Of a DNA stretch of 64,000 bases, positions 15,141 through 23,031 are shown piece by piece (position 1 is the stretch's first letter; each line of letters opens with the position of its first letter). The notes under the pieces were generated by a model. The model ran no database searches and was not told the origin of the DNA. It was given only the letters and a program-made list of their open reading frames with translations. The DNA comes from Oscillospiraceae bacterium (lineage in GTDB: Bacteria; Bacillota_A; Clostridia; Oscillospirales; Oscillospiraceae). The stretch covers positions 1-64,000 of the forward strand of contig JAFUCD010000007.1 in assembly GCA_017459865.1 (NCBI GenBank), written 5' to 3'. The translations under genes and the position numbers were made by a program.

Positions 15141-16496
15141 ATGAGCAGAAGAGCAAAAATCAGATGGATCTCCTATCTCTGCGCGTTCGCCCTGTGCATG
15201 TGCGGGGTGCTGGCGTCGGGCTTTGCAGGCGCCGCGCGATATGAACGGCGCATCAACGCAGAGACTTCACGTGCGCTCGGAAACGCGATGGACGCGGTCG
15301 ATTCTCTGGATCGCTCGCTTCGCAAAAGCGCGGTCGCTGCGACGCCGGTCATGGAAAACGCGATCTGTACCGAGATCAGCAGCAACGCGCAGCAGGCAGA
15401 GACCGCTTTGAGCGTGCTTCCGGTTCGATCGGATTCTCTGGAGAAGATCGCAAAGCACATTTCGCTTGCGGGCGATTATGCCGCTATGCTCTCGCGCGCG
15501 AATGCAGGCGGAAAGCCGTTTGATGATGCGGCGATGCAGCAGCTGGCAAGGTTTTCGGATACGACTGCGCATCTGCATGACGCACTTGCGTCGCTGCAGG
15601 AGAAGCTGACTTCGGGAGACATCTCCAACGAGGTGTTCAAGCGGATCACAGACACGTTCGACAATCTGGAGCCCGTCGTCTCAGAGGATGCGCACACGCT
15701 GGAAACCGAAATGGAATCGATCGCGGAGGCGTTTCCGGATGTCCCTGCGATCACATATGACGGCAAGTATACCGACCATGACGGAGATACGCCCAAGGTT
15801 CTGGAAAATCAGCCGGACATCACACAGAAAGAAGCCCGGCAAATCGCAGCCGATTGGCTTGGAGCGGATGCAGGAGCATTGGAGGACAGCGGTGAGTCGT
15901 CCGGGAGGATCTCGGGGTGGTGCTTTTCTGCGCGTGACGACAATGGCGCGCGGACGATCATGGTGAGCAAAGCCGGAGGCGTTGTGCTCTGGAGCTCTTC
16001 CGATCCGCGATCCGGCGAAGCTTCTCTGTCGACGGAGGAGGCAAAGCAAAAAGCCGCAGAATTCCTGCAGGAGCACGGCATTTCCGACATGGAATGCATT
16101 CGTGCGGCTATCAGCGGGGGAGAAGCGGTGCTGCGCTTTGCGCCTGTTTTGGACGCGGAGGTGCTTTGCTATCCCGACGAGATCTCTGTTACGGTATCTT
16201 TGACCGACGGATCCGTAACTGGATACAATGCCGAAAAATACGTTCAGCATCATACGCAGCGCGATCTTACGGTGTTTCAGACGGACGAAGCCGCGTGGAA
16301 AACCGGGATCCCGACGTCCCTGCATGTTGTTTCCGTGCGGCCTGTGATCCTTTCCGGTCGGGCGGGGCAGGACCTGATGTGCTATGCGATCGACTGTGCG
16401 GATGATGCCGGTGCGTCGTATCGGATCTTTGTCAACGCCGAGAGCGGAGAGCAGGAAATGATCCAGCTCCCGGATGAGCTGGAGGAGATCGGATAA
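15141..16496 (+). CDS. ypeB: Spore germination protein YpeB
   Basis: A 451-residue protein, the same length as Bacillus YpeB (about 450). It has an N-terminal uncleaved signal anchor (residues about 10-30), a long helical region and C-terminal PepSY-type repeats (for example TQKEARQIAADWLGAD near 230, and STEEAKQKAAEFLQEHG near 295). YpeB stabilises and localises the cortex-lytic enzyme SleB in the spore. No sleB gene is adjacent, unlike the usual sleB-ypeB pair. The ATG at 15141 is the only start that keeps the anchor intact. Confidence 0.9.
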   Translation: MSRRAKIRWISYLCAFALCMCGVLASGFAGAARYERRINAETSRALGNAMDAVDSLDRSLRKSAVAATPVMENAICTEISSNAQQAETALSVLPVRSDSLEKIAKHISLAGDYAAMLSRANAGGKPFDDAAMQQLARFSDTTAHLHDALASLQEKLTSGDISNEVFKRITDTFDNLEPVVSEDAHTLETEMESIAEAFPDVPAITYDGKYTDHDGDTPKVLENQPDITQKEARQIAADWLGADAGALEDSGESSGRISGWCFSARDDNGARTIMVSKAGGVVLWSSSDPRSGEASLSTEEAKQKAAEFLQEHGISDMECIRAAISGGEAVLRFAPVLDAEVLCYPDEISVTVSLTDGSVTGYNAEKYVQHHTQRDLTVFQTDEAAWKTGIPTSLHVVSVRPVILSGRAGQDLMCYAIDCADDAGASYRIFVNAESGEQEMIQLPDELEEIG

Positions 16497-16516
16497 TTGA
16501 ATTTGCCGGATCGCTC

Positions 16517-16545
16517 TTGACGAAAAATAGCGAAACGTGTATTAT
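16517..16545 (+). promoter_or_regulatory. SigA promoter of the zinc-ribbon/Ig-like gene
   Basis: TTGACG (16517-16522), 17 bases and TATTAT (16540-16545), 45 bases before the start codon at 16590. Confidence 0.75.
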
Positions 16546-16589
16546 AAGGCTATTAAATGTTTTCATAAATGAAACGGAGGGAACGGATC

Positions 16590-17300
16590 ATGAGTGTGAT
16601 TCCCCAAGTAGCCTGCAAGCGCTGCGGGAAAGAGTTTTCCGCGCTGCGTCCGCGCTGCCCGTATTGCGGTACACGCCGTGTGAAATCCGGTGATCGTGTG
16701 CCGATGACAACTTCCAGTCAGAATCGCGGAACCCCTGCCGCGGAGCGTGCGGCTCTGAATACAAGATGGCAAATGATTTTCGGCTTGATCCTGCTCGCGG
16801 CTGTTGTGCTGGCGGTGATCGTGCTGGTGACGGTCGGACTGCGAGATGCGAATACCGACACGGCTGCCGTTCCGCAGAACACCCCGATCGCGAATACGCC
16901 CGCTCCCGCGACGGAGACGCCCGCCGAGGAAACGGAACCGGCTGAGACGGATGAGCCGTCTGAGACGGATGAGCCGGATGCGTCCGATGCGCCCGAGGAT
17001 GGCGATGCAGAAGCCTCTCCGGAGCCGTCCGAAACGCCGGACGCCGGAGCGGTCCAGTCCATCTCGCTGACATTCCTCGGCTCTCCGCGCACGGAGTTTG
17101 CCACGGCGGTCGGCGATCAGGTCGAACTCAAGGCTGTCCTTACGCCGTCCTCCGACAAGGAAGTGACCTGGTCGAGCGCCGATGCCTCCATTGCCACGGT
17201 GAACAACGGCGTCGTAAAGGGCGTCAAGTCCGGTACTACCACGATCACGGCTACCTGCGACGGCGTGAGCGCGAAGTGCACCGTCTATGTAACTGGCTGA
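16590..17300 (+). CDS. Zinc-ribbon, single-pass membrane protein with C-terminal Big2 Ig-like domain
   Basis: A 236-residue modular protein. An N-terminal zinc ribbon (CKRCGKEF then CPYCG, about residues 9-28) should lie in the cytoplasm. A transmembrane helix (about 62-87) is followed by an acidic, Thr/Pro/Glu-rich spacer with repeated TDEPSETDEPDASD-like units (about 95-155). A bacterial Ig-like group 2 domain ends the protein (about 160-236, with the signature VTWSSADASIATVNNGVVKGVKSG). GGAGG nine bases upstream supports the ATG at 16590. A role linking the envelope to a cytoplasmic partner is plausible but unproven. Confidence 0.75.
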   Translation: MSVIPQVACKRCGKEFSALRPRCPYCGTRRVKSGDRVPMTTSSQNRGTPAAERAALNTRWQMIFGLILLAAVVLAVIVLVTVGLRDANTDTAAVPQNTPIANTPAPATETPAEETEPAETDEPSETDEPDASDAPEDGDAEASPEPSETPDAGAVQSISLTFLGSPRTEFATAVGDQVELKAVLTPSSDKEVTWSSADASIATVNNGVVKGVKSGTTTITATCDGVSAKCTVYVTG

Positions 17301-17306
17301 TTTATC

Positions 17307-17344
17307 TTTTTCGACTGCCCGAAAATCTTCGGGCAGTCGAAAAA
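17307..17344. repeat. 17-bp perfect inverted repeat between the Big2 gene and tRNA-Val
   Basis: 17307-17323 pairs perfectly with 17328-17344 around a 4-base loop (AATC). The outer five pairs are T-A, so the T-tract is in the 5' arm and no T-tract follows on either strand. It probably acts as a transcription end or mRNA-protecting hairpin for the Big2 gene, but it is not a textbook terminator. Confidence 0.6.
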
Positions 17345-17349
17345 AGGTG

Positions 17350-17378
17350 TTGACAAAGGATGAAATATCTGCTATATT
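17350..17378 (+). promoter_or_regulatory. SigA promoter of tRNA-Val
   Basis: TTGACA (17350-17355), 17 bases and TATATT (17373-17378), ending 16 bases before the mature tRNA 5' end. Confidence 0.85.
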
Positions 17379-17394
17379 ATTTCTCGTCGCTGAC

Positions 17395-17471
17395 GGACGA
17401 TTAGCTCAGCTGGTATGAGCATCCGCTTGACGTGCGGAGGGTCACAGGTTCGAGTCCTGTATCGTCCACCA
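17395..17471 (+). tRNA. tRNA-Val (anticodon GAC)
   Basis: A complete cloverleaf: acceptor GGACGAT/ATCGTCC (17395-17401 with 17461-17467), D-stem GCTC/GAGC, anticodon stem TCCGC/GCGGA with loop TTGACGT (anticodon GAC, 17429-17431), T-stem ACAGG/CCTGT with loop TTCGAGT, and an encoded ACCA end. It has its own promoter and terminator, so it is a single-gene unit. Confidence 0.95.
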
Positions 17472-17507
17472 AAAAAACATCGGGAACTTTGTTTCCGATG
17501 TTTTTTT
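17472..17507 (+). terminator. Terminator after tRNA-Val
   Basis: ACATCGG (17477-17483) pairs with CCGATGT (17495-17501), with an inner GAAC/GTTT stem and a TTT loop, followed by a run of Ts to 17507. Confidence 0.85.
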
Positions 17508-17527
17508 ATACCCGAATCCACGTTCTC

Positions 17528-17556
17528 TTGCAATCTGACTTCTTGTTGTTTATAAT
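17528..17556 (+). promoter_or_regulatory. SigA-type promoter of the SpoIID/LytB gene
   Basis: TTGCAA (17528-17533), 17 bases and TATAAT (17551-17556), 50 bases before the start codon. A vegetative promoter would be unexpected if this were the SigE-dependent spoIID itself. Confidence 0.65.
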
Positions 17557-17605
17557 GTATAAAAATGTCACATTCCCTGATGATACTGAGAAAAAAGGAG
17601 AGCTT

Positions 17606-19018
17606 ATGAAAGCGATGATCCGGCGCACGCTCGCCACACTCCTTGCGTTTATTTTCATGAGTCCCGTTTGTTTGGCGCTCGGGAGCAAACAGCAGACGTC
17701 ATCCGTACTGCCTGCAGACATGATCCGCGTGGGTCTTTCTTATGGCAGCGAAGCGAAGGCGGAGGTCCAGCTCGACACCACGGCGGAGAACGGGTTCCGT
17801 GTCGGTTTTTATGATGAAGACCGTGTTCTGCATGCGATCGCATCGGTCGGTCTGCGGGACGTGATCGTCGTGCCGAATACGAACGCGACGCTGAATTGCG
17901 GCGATGTGTTCGGCATCCATCTTCGCCTGCCGGCTGCTTTTGAATCGTTTGAAGACGCGGCGGACAGCGCGCGCAGCAATGGCGGTTTTCCCGCGTTCTG
18001 CAACGGCCTGTTTTATGTCATGGTCGGCTCCTACGGTTCACAGGAGGAGGCGGAGGCCGCGCTCGCTGTGCTCGGGAGAGAGGCTGAGCCATATTATGAC
18101 GCCGGACGCGGTGTTCTGATCCTGGATCCGAGCGGCGCCGAGCCGCTGTTCCTGTTTGATTACGCATCCACCCATGCGCTCGTTTTGGCGCCTGATGATT
18201 CGAGCACAAAGCCGGTCACGACATGCCTGGACCAACGTTATTACGGTAATTTTCAATTCAATCGTGTGAGCGGCGCCAATATGACGGTCGTCAACTGCGT
18301 GGATCTGGAGGACTATGTCAAGGGCGTCGTGCCGAACGAGATGTCGGCCTCCTGGCCGGAGGAGGCGCTCAAGGCGCAGGCTGTGTGCGCGAGAACCTAC
18401 GCGCTGGCGAATCTTGATTGCTTCCGGATCTATGGATTCGATGTATCAGACGATACCAGCAGTCAGGTCTATCGCGGCCTGCACGAGGCGGACGCCGTGA
18501 CAGACGCTGCCTGTGAGGCGACAGCCGGAGAGGTCCTGAAATATGACGATGCGCTCTGCTCGGTGTATTATTTTGCAGCGGACGGCGGCGCGACAGTCGA
18601 CTCGGAAGCCGTCTGGAACGATGTGCAGATCCCGTATCTGCGCGCTGTGGAGGATCCTTATGAGTCTGAGGTCGATTTTTACTGCAAATCCTGGAATGCC
18701 TCTGTAAGCCATGCGCAGTTTGGCGACATTACTGCCGATTATGACGATAACGGCAATGTCCGCTCGATCAAAGCGGGTGACAGGACCTATCGCAATGACG
18801 AGGTGCGGGATTTCCTGGTTCTGATCGGCGCGCCTTATAACAGCCGCCATTTTTCCGTTACGCTCAACACCGGGAACGATACCTATTCCGTTTCCGGCAA
18901 CGGTTTTGGTCACAATCTCGGCATGAGCCAATGGGGTGCCCTGTCGATGGCGCAGAACCATGATATGACCTATCGCGAGATCTTGACCTATTATTTCACC
19001 GGAGCTACTGTTTCATGA
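17606..19018 (+). CDS. SpoIID/LytB domain protein with SPOR-like segment
   Basis: A 470-residue secreted or membrane-anchored protein with a signal sequence (about residues 3-25). A SPOR-like stretch ([21 protein letters not shown], about 133-155) precedes a C-terminal SpoIID/LytB domain (about 225-470) with family segments [35 protein letters not shown] and a final [13 protein letters not shown]. SpoIID proteins are lytic transglycosylases acting on denuded glycan during engulfment; LytB-type relatives act on vegetative wall. The SigA promoter argues for a LytB-like role, while the SpoIIM-like gene nearby argues for sporulation. The stop overlaps the queA ATG. Confidence 0.85.
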   Translation: MKAMIRRTLATLLAFIFMSPVCLALGSKQQTSSVLPADMIRVGLSYGSEAKAEVQLDTTAENGFRVGFYDEDRVLHAIASVGLRDVIVVPNTNATLNCGDVFGIHLRLPAAFESFEDAADSARSNGGFPAFCNGLFYVMVGSYGSQEEAEAALAVLGREAEPYYDAGRGVLILDPSGAEPLFLFDYASTHALVLAPDDSSTKPVTTCLDQRYYGNFQFNRVSGANMTVVNCVDLEDYVKGVVPNEMSASWPEEALKAQAVCARTYALANLDCFRIYGFDVSDDTSSQVYRGLHEADAVTDAACEATAGEVLKYDDALCSVYYFAADGGATVDSEAVWNDVQIPYLRAVEDPYESEVDFYCKSWNASVSHAQFGDITADYDDNGNVRSIKAGDRTYRNDEVRDFLVLIGAPYNSRHFSVTLNTGNDTYSVSGNGFGHNLGMSQWGALSMAQNHDMTYREILTYYFTGATVS

Positions 19019-20037
19019 AGAAATCTGATTTTTATTATGATCTGCCGGAGGAGCTGATCGCGCAGACGCCGCTGCAGCAGCGCGACGCATCCAGACTGCT
19101 GCAGCTCGACCGCACGACCGGCGAGATCTCTCACAAGCATTTTTATGATCTTCCCGATGCGCTGTCTGAGGGCGACTGCCTTGTGCTGAATGATTCGCGC
19201 GTCCTGCCGGCGCGGCTTCTGGGAAAGCGCAGCACGGGCGGTGCTGTCGAGGTCGTGTTGCTTCGGGACCTGGGAGACGGGAAGTGGGAGTGTCTGACCC
19301 GTCCCGGCAAAAAGACCCGCCCCGGCGCGGAGCTGTCGTTCGGCGAGGGCGTGCTGACGGCAACTGTCGTGGACGCGATCGAGGACGGAAACAAGGTGCT
19401 GCAGTTCCATTATGAGGGTATCTTTCTGGAGCTTCTGGAGCGGTTGGGCAAAATGCCGCTCCCGCCCTACATCAAGGAGGAGCTTGCGGACGCTGAGCGC
19501 TATCAGACCGTGTATTCCCGAAACATCGGCAGCGCAGCCGCGCCGACCGCCGGTCTGCATTTTACGCCGGAGCTTTTGGAGAAGATCCGCGCGCGCGGCG
19601 TGCAGATCTGTTATATCACGCTGCACGTCGGACTCGGCACGTTTCGCCCGGTCAAGGAGGAGAATATCCAGGACCACATCATGCACGCGGAATACTGTGA
19701 GATCCCCGCGCAGACGGCGGCGTGCATCAACGCCGCAAAGCGCTCCGGTCGCCGTGTCGTTGCCGTCGGCACGACGACGTGCCGCACGCTCGAGAGCTTT
19801 GCCGATCCCGACGGCACGGTGCGCGAGAGCAGCGGATGGACGGATATCTTTATCTATCCCGGTTATCGATTCAAATGCGTGGATGCGCTTGTCACAAACT
19901 TCCATCTGCCGGAGAGCACGCTTGTGATGCTCGTATCCGCGCTTGCGGGTCGTGAGCAGATCCTGCACGCCTATCAGATCGCCGTGGAAGAACGGTATCG
20001 CTTTTTCTCGTTCGGAGATGCGATGCTGATCAGTTGA
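19015..20037 (+). CDS. queA: S-adenosylmethionine:tRNA ribosyltransferase-isomerase
   Basis: A 340-residue QueA, which transfers and isomerises the ribosyl group of S-adenosylmethionine onto 7-aminomethyl-7-deazaguanine in tRNA to form epoxyqueuosine. Typical segments are [24 protein letters not shown] at the N-terminus, [29 protein letters not shown] and [20 protein letters not shown]. Length is normal. Its ATG overlaps the upstream stop (ATGA), and tgt follows 11 bases downstream, the usual queuosine pairing. Confidence 0.96.
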   Translation: MKKSDFYYDLPEELIAQTPLQQRDASRLLQLDRTTGEISHKHFYDLPDALSEGDCLVLNDSRVLPARLLGKRSTGGAVEVVLLRDLGDGKWECLTRPGKKTRPGAELSFGEGVLTATVVDAIEDGNKVLQFHYEGIFLELLERLGKMPLPPYIKEELADAERYQTVYSRNIGSAAAPTAGLHFTPELLEKIRARGVQICYITLHVGLGTFRPVKEENIQDHIMHAEYCEIPAQTAACINAAKRSGRRVVAVGTTTCRTLESFADPDGTVRESSGWTDIFIYPGYRFKCVDALVTNFHLPESTLVMLVSALAGREQILHAYQIAVEERYRFFSFGDAMLIS

Positions 20038-20048
20038 GGAGATACGCG

Positions 20049-21179
20049 ATGTATGAATTGCTGAGAGAAGAGATCCATGCGCGCAGAGGTGTTTTCCATA
20101 CGCCGCATGGGGATGTGCAGACGCCGGTGTTCATGAACGTCGGCACGCAGGGCGCGATCAAGGGCGCGCTTTCGGCGGAGGATCTGGAGCGCATCGGCTG
20201 TCAGGTCGAGCTGTCGAACACCTATCACCTTCATGTCCGGCCGGGTGATGCGCTGATCCGCGACCGCGGCGGGCTGCACCGGTTCATGACCTGGGACAAG
20301 CCGATCCTTACCGACAGCGGGGGCTTCCAGATCTTCTCGCTGGCGCAGCTTCGCGCCATCAAGGAGGAGGGTGTGACGTTCCATTCCCATGTGGACGGAC
20401 GCAAGATCTTCATGGGGCCTGAGGAGAGCATGCGCATTCAGGCAAACCTTGGCTCGGATATCGCGATGGCGTTTGACGAATGCTGCAAGATCCCTTCGCC
20501 TTATGACTATGTGAAGGCCTCCTGCGAGCGGACGACGCGATGGCTCGAGCGCTGCAAGCGCGCGCTGCGAGAATACAATGAGGCGCCGGACGCCGTGAAT
20601 CCGGGCCAGATGCTGTTCGGCATCAATCAGGGCGCTGTTTTCCCGGATCTGCGCGTGGAGCACATGAAGCGGATCGCGGAGCTCGATCTGCCGGGGTACG
20701 CCATCGGCGGACTCGCGGTGGGGGAGACGTGGCAGGAGATGTATGACACGATCGAGATCGTGACCGAGCACATGCCAAAGGCCCGTCCGCGCTATCTGAT
20801 GGGCGTCGGCACGCCCGGAAACATCATCGAAGGCGTTTGGCGCGGGGTGGATTTCTTTGACTGCGTGATGCCCGCCCGCAACGGACGCCACGGTCATCTG
20901 TTCACATGGAGCGGCGTGCTCAACATCAAAAACGAAAAATACAGAGAAGACGATTCGCCGATCGATCCCGACTGTGACTGCCCGGTCTGCAAACGCTATT
21001 CCCGCGCCTATTTGCGGCATCTGTTCAAAGCGGAGGAAATGCTTGCGATGCGGTTTGCCGTGATGCATAATCTGCGTTTTTACAACCGTCTGATGGAGGA
21101 GATCCGCGCGGCGCTGGACGCCGGGACGTTCTCTGAATTTCGCAGTCGATGGTCTACGAGCCTGGACGCCCGTATTTAA
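20049..21179 (+). CDS. tgt: Queuine/preQ1 tRNA-guanine transglycosylase
   Basis: A 376-residue Tgt that exchanges guanine-34 for preQ1 in tRNAs with GUN anticodons. It has the nucleophile-containing core DSGGFQIFSLAQL (near residues 90-102), GIN-QGAVFPDLR, GYAIGGLAVGE, the second catalytic aspartate in VDFFDCVMPARNGRHG, and the zinc motif CDCPVCKRYSRAYLRHLF near the C-terminus. GAGGAG upstream supports the ATG at 20049. It forms an operon with queA. Confidence 0.96.
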   Translation: MYELLREEIHARRGVFHTPHGDVQTPVFMNVGTQGAIKGALSAEDLERIGCQVELSNTYHLHVRPGDALIRDRGGLHRFMTWDKPILTDSGGFQIFSLAQLRAIKEEGVTFHSHVDGRKIFMGPEESMRIQANLGSDIAMAFDECCKIPSPYDYVKASCERTTRWLERCKRALREYNEAPDAVNPGQMLFGINQGAVFPDLRVEHMKRIAELDLPGYAIGGLAVGETWQEMYDTIEIVTEHMPKARPRYLMGVGTPGNIIEGVWRGVDFFDCVMPARNGRHGHLFTWSGVLNIKNEKYREDDSPIDPDCDCPVCKRYSRAYLRHLFKAEEMLAMRFAVMHNLRFYNRLMEEIRAALDAGTFSEFRSRWSTSLDARI

Positions 21180-21182
21180 TGC

Positions 21183-21211
21183 TTGCATTCTATAAAAAAA
21201 CAGGCTATAAT
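21183..21211 (+). promoter_or_regulatory. SigA promoter of yajC
   Basis: TTGCAT (21183-21188), 17 bases and TATAAT (21206-21211), 35 bases before the yajC start. Confidence 0.75.
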
Positions 21212-21245
21212 CACATATATGCTTTTCTGAAAGGAGCAATGTTCA

Positions 21246-21584
21246 ATGAACAGCGGCAGCGGAACCTTAATCATGCTCGTCCTTATGGTCGTGATTTTTT
21301 ATGTTTTCCTGATGCTTCCCGAAAACCGTAAGAAGAAAAAACTCAACGAGATGCGCGACAGCCTTCGTCCCGGTGATGAGATTACTACCATCGGCGGTAT
21401 CATGGGCAAGGTCGTCTCTGTGACGGATGACACCGTGGTATTCGAGACCGGTGAGGATCAGGTCCGTATGCAGGTCACGAAGTGGGCCATTTCCACGAGC
21501 GGTCGTGCTGAGCAGCAGGCGAAGAAGGAAGCGGACGAACGCAAGTCCGGCGGCCTCTTCGGCAAGAATAAAAAGGACGACTGA
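21246..21584 (+). CDS. yajC: Preprotein translocase subunit YajC
   Basis: A 112-residue protein with one N-terminal transmembrane helix (about residues 7-25), then FLMLPENRKKKKLNEMRDSLRPGDEITTIGGIMGKV, the hallmark YajC segment. YajC associates with SecDF/SecYEG. The last ~25 residues are charged and low-complexity. The tgt-yajC order is conserved in many bacteria. No secD/secF gene follows here; a strong terminator and a TIGR04086 gene come next. Confidence 0.93.
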   Translation: MNSGSGTLIMLVLMVVIFYVFLMLPENRKKKKLNEMRDSLRPGDEITTIGGIMGKVVSVTDDTVVFETGEDQVRMQVTKWAISTSGRAEQQAKKEADERKSGGLFGKNKKDD

Positions 21585-21607
21585 TCATCTCCCTTATCGG
21601 AATGAAA

Positions 21608-21660
21608 CACTCCCCGCGAAAATAAGATGTAACATTCTTATTTCGCGGGGAGTGGTTTTT
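21608..21660 (+). terminator. Terminator of yajC overlapping the next gene's ribosome-binding site
   Basis: ACTCCCCGCGAAAATAAG (from 21609) pairs with CTTATTTCGCGGGGAGT (from 21637) around a 10-base loop, followed by GG and seven Ts. The only good ribosome-binding site for the next gene (GGGGAGTGG) is in the 3' arm, and that gene's TTG start lies in the T-tract. Confidence 0.8.
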
Positions 21661-22080
21661 TTGAAACGAAAAGGGAAGACAAGACCCAAATGGCTGCGAT
21701 GGGTGATCGGCGCGGCGATCGGTCTTGCGATTTATCTGCTGCTGTCTCTCCTGACGGCTGACTTGATCCTGCAGGAGAAACTCCCGGAGGAGGCCGGGAA
21801 CTATGGACTCTGCCTTTCCGCCGCCCTGTCCGGGGGAGCGATGGGCGCCATTTGCGGAAGAGGGGGAAACGGAGTTTTTTCCGGACTGGCAGCCGGCGGG
21901 ATCTGCGCCATGATGATCCTGCTTGCGAAGGGGATATGCAACACGGGTGCGCAATGGACGGTTTATACCTCTGCGGCGGTTGCACTTTGTTTGATCTCCG
22001 CAATGTGCTTTTCGTGCATTTTTCATAAAAGAAACAAATCATCAACAAAAAGAGTGAAAAGAAAAACATCGATCAAATAA
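21661..22080 (+). CDS. TIGR04086 family membrane protein
   Basis: A 139-residue protein with about four transmembrane helices: WVIGAAIGLAIYLLLSLLTADLIL, AALSGGAMGAICG, GLAAGGICAMMILLAKGI and YTSAAVALCLISAMCFSCIF. A strongly basic tail follows. It matches the small Firmicutes TIGR04086 family, typically found next to yajC; its function is unknown. The TTG start at 21661 follows GGGGAGTGG by about six bases. The reading frame stays open further upstream, but no supported start exists there. Confidence 0.75.
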   Translation: MKRKGKTRPKWLRWVIGAAIGLAIYLLLSLLTADLILQEKLPEEAGNYGLCLSAALSGGAMGAICGRGGNGVFSGLAAGGICAMMILLAKGICNTGAQWTVYTSAAVALCLISAMCFSCIFHKRNKSSTKRVKRKTSIK

Positions 22081-22386
22081 CTATTTGTAATCACATGTGT
22101 AGTTAACATAATGTAATAGTGATTACCAAGATATTGCGGGCTTTGGTCATTTATAACCTATATATTGCGAATAATTCAGTACAATTATTGATGCATAAAA
22201 GCCAATGGTTTTCTATATATACATAATTCAGTTAACATAAAATCTAGTCAATATTAACAAAAATGAACAAAATATAACGAAAGTCTTGATAAATAATGAA
22301 TTTTGTATTATATTATGTCTACGCGAAATTATGTCAAATGTGATGTTATGCGGTCAAGCCTCATATACTGGTTCCGGTGATGGGGA
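22081..22386. other. AT-rich 306-base gap with a promoter
   Basis: The longest non-coding stretch in the window and its most AT-rich part, with short direct T/A-rich motifs. I see no gene, no conserved RNA and no strong hairpin. It holds a SigA promoter at 22286-22314 serving the SpoIIM-like gene. The length and composition leave room for regulator sites. Confidence 0.6.
22286..22314 (+). promoter_or_regulatory. SigA promoter of the spoIIM-like/xerD unit
   Basis: TTGATA (22286-22291), 17 bases and TATATT (22309-22314), about 72 bases before the start codon at 22387. Confidence 0.65.
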
Positions 22387-22986
22387 ATGAAACGCATAAA
22401 ACACAATCGAAGACGTCGCTTTTCAGGTCCGGGCGAGGCGGGAACGCTTGTATCCGTTTGCCTTATGGCGATCGGATATTTGCTTGGCTGCGTGCTTGGA
22501 GCTCGCTTCGGCGTGCTCTCAGACCTGCCGTCCTCGGTGGTTTCCGTTTTGACGGAGCAGGGTGTTGCTGACGAAAACGGGCTGATCGGTGTTTTTGGCG
22601 GATACGGCTTTTATGGGCTGCTGTTCCTGCTCTTGTCGACCACCTATCTCGGCTTTTTGTTTGTGCCCTTTGTATTTGCCGTTAAAGGCTTTTTTACCGG
22701 CGCTGTCTTTCTGACTTACATGCAGAGTGGCGCATCCAACGCCTATCTTCAGGCGGGGATCGCGATCCTGCTGCCGGGTTTTTTTGTGATACCCGCGCTG
22801 CTGTTGCTCGGCTGTCTGTGTATGCGGCTTTCGTTTCAGCTGCTTTGCCGAATGCGCGGCGCGCCGCCGTCCGGCGGTGATGCGCGCTATAACCGCGTTT
22901 TGGCGGTGATTATTGTTTTGCTTTTGATCGCTGCGGCGATCGAGACTTATGCTGTTCCGGCGCTGATCGCGCTGGTTGCAGGATAA
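22387..22986 (+). CDS. SpoIIM-like membrane protein
   Basis: A 199-residue protein with about five transmembrane helices and a basic N-terminus. Its layout agrees with stage II sporulation protein M: a central FVFAVKGFFTGAVFL segment, AILLPGFFVIPALLLLGCLCMRLS, and a last helix ending in ETYAVPALIALV (the E..V.P.L pattern). In SpoIIM this scaffold holds the SpoIID-SpoIIP peptidoglycan machine during engulfment. Location just before xerD, as in other Clostridia, supports the call. The vegetative-type promoter is atypical for spoIIM, and the start codon has only a weak ribosome-binding site. Confidence 0.6.
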   Translation: MKRIKHNRRRRFSGPGEAGTLVSVCLMAIGYLLGCVLGARFGVLSDLPSSVVSVLTEQGVADENGLIGVFGGYGFYGLLFLLLSTTYLGFLFVPFVFAVKGFFTGAVFLTYMQSGASNAYLQAGIAILLPGFFVIPALLLLGCLCMRLSFQLLCRMRGAPPSGGDARYNRVLAVIIVLLLIAAAIETYAVPALIALVAG

Positions 22987-23031
22987 TTCATAACGATAAA
23001 GAAATTCTTAGACAGAAGAGGAGGGATTTTT

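Noticed and set aside
16921..16990. Short tandem repeats in the Big2 gene as a non-coding repeat or CRISPR-like array
   Set aside because: The GAGACGGATGAGCC-like units stay in frame and encode the acidic stalk; there are no spacers.
17395..17471. tRNA-Val as an integration site for a genomic island
   Set aside because: The downstream region is a normal terminator followed by core genes (spoIID-like, queA, tgt), with no integrase and no repeated tRNA 3' end.
22081..22386. Possible small gene or mobile-element remnant in the AT-rich gap
   Set aside because: No coding frame with a ribosome-binding site, no terminal inverted repeats and no target-site duplication are visible. It reads as a promoter region.
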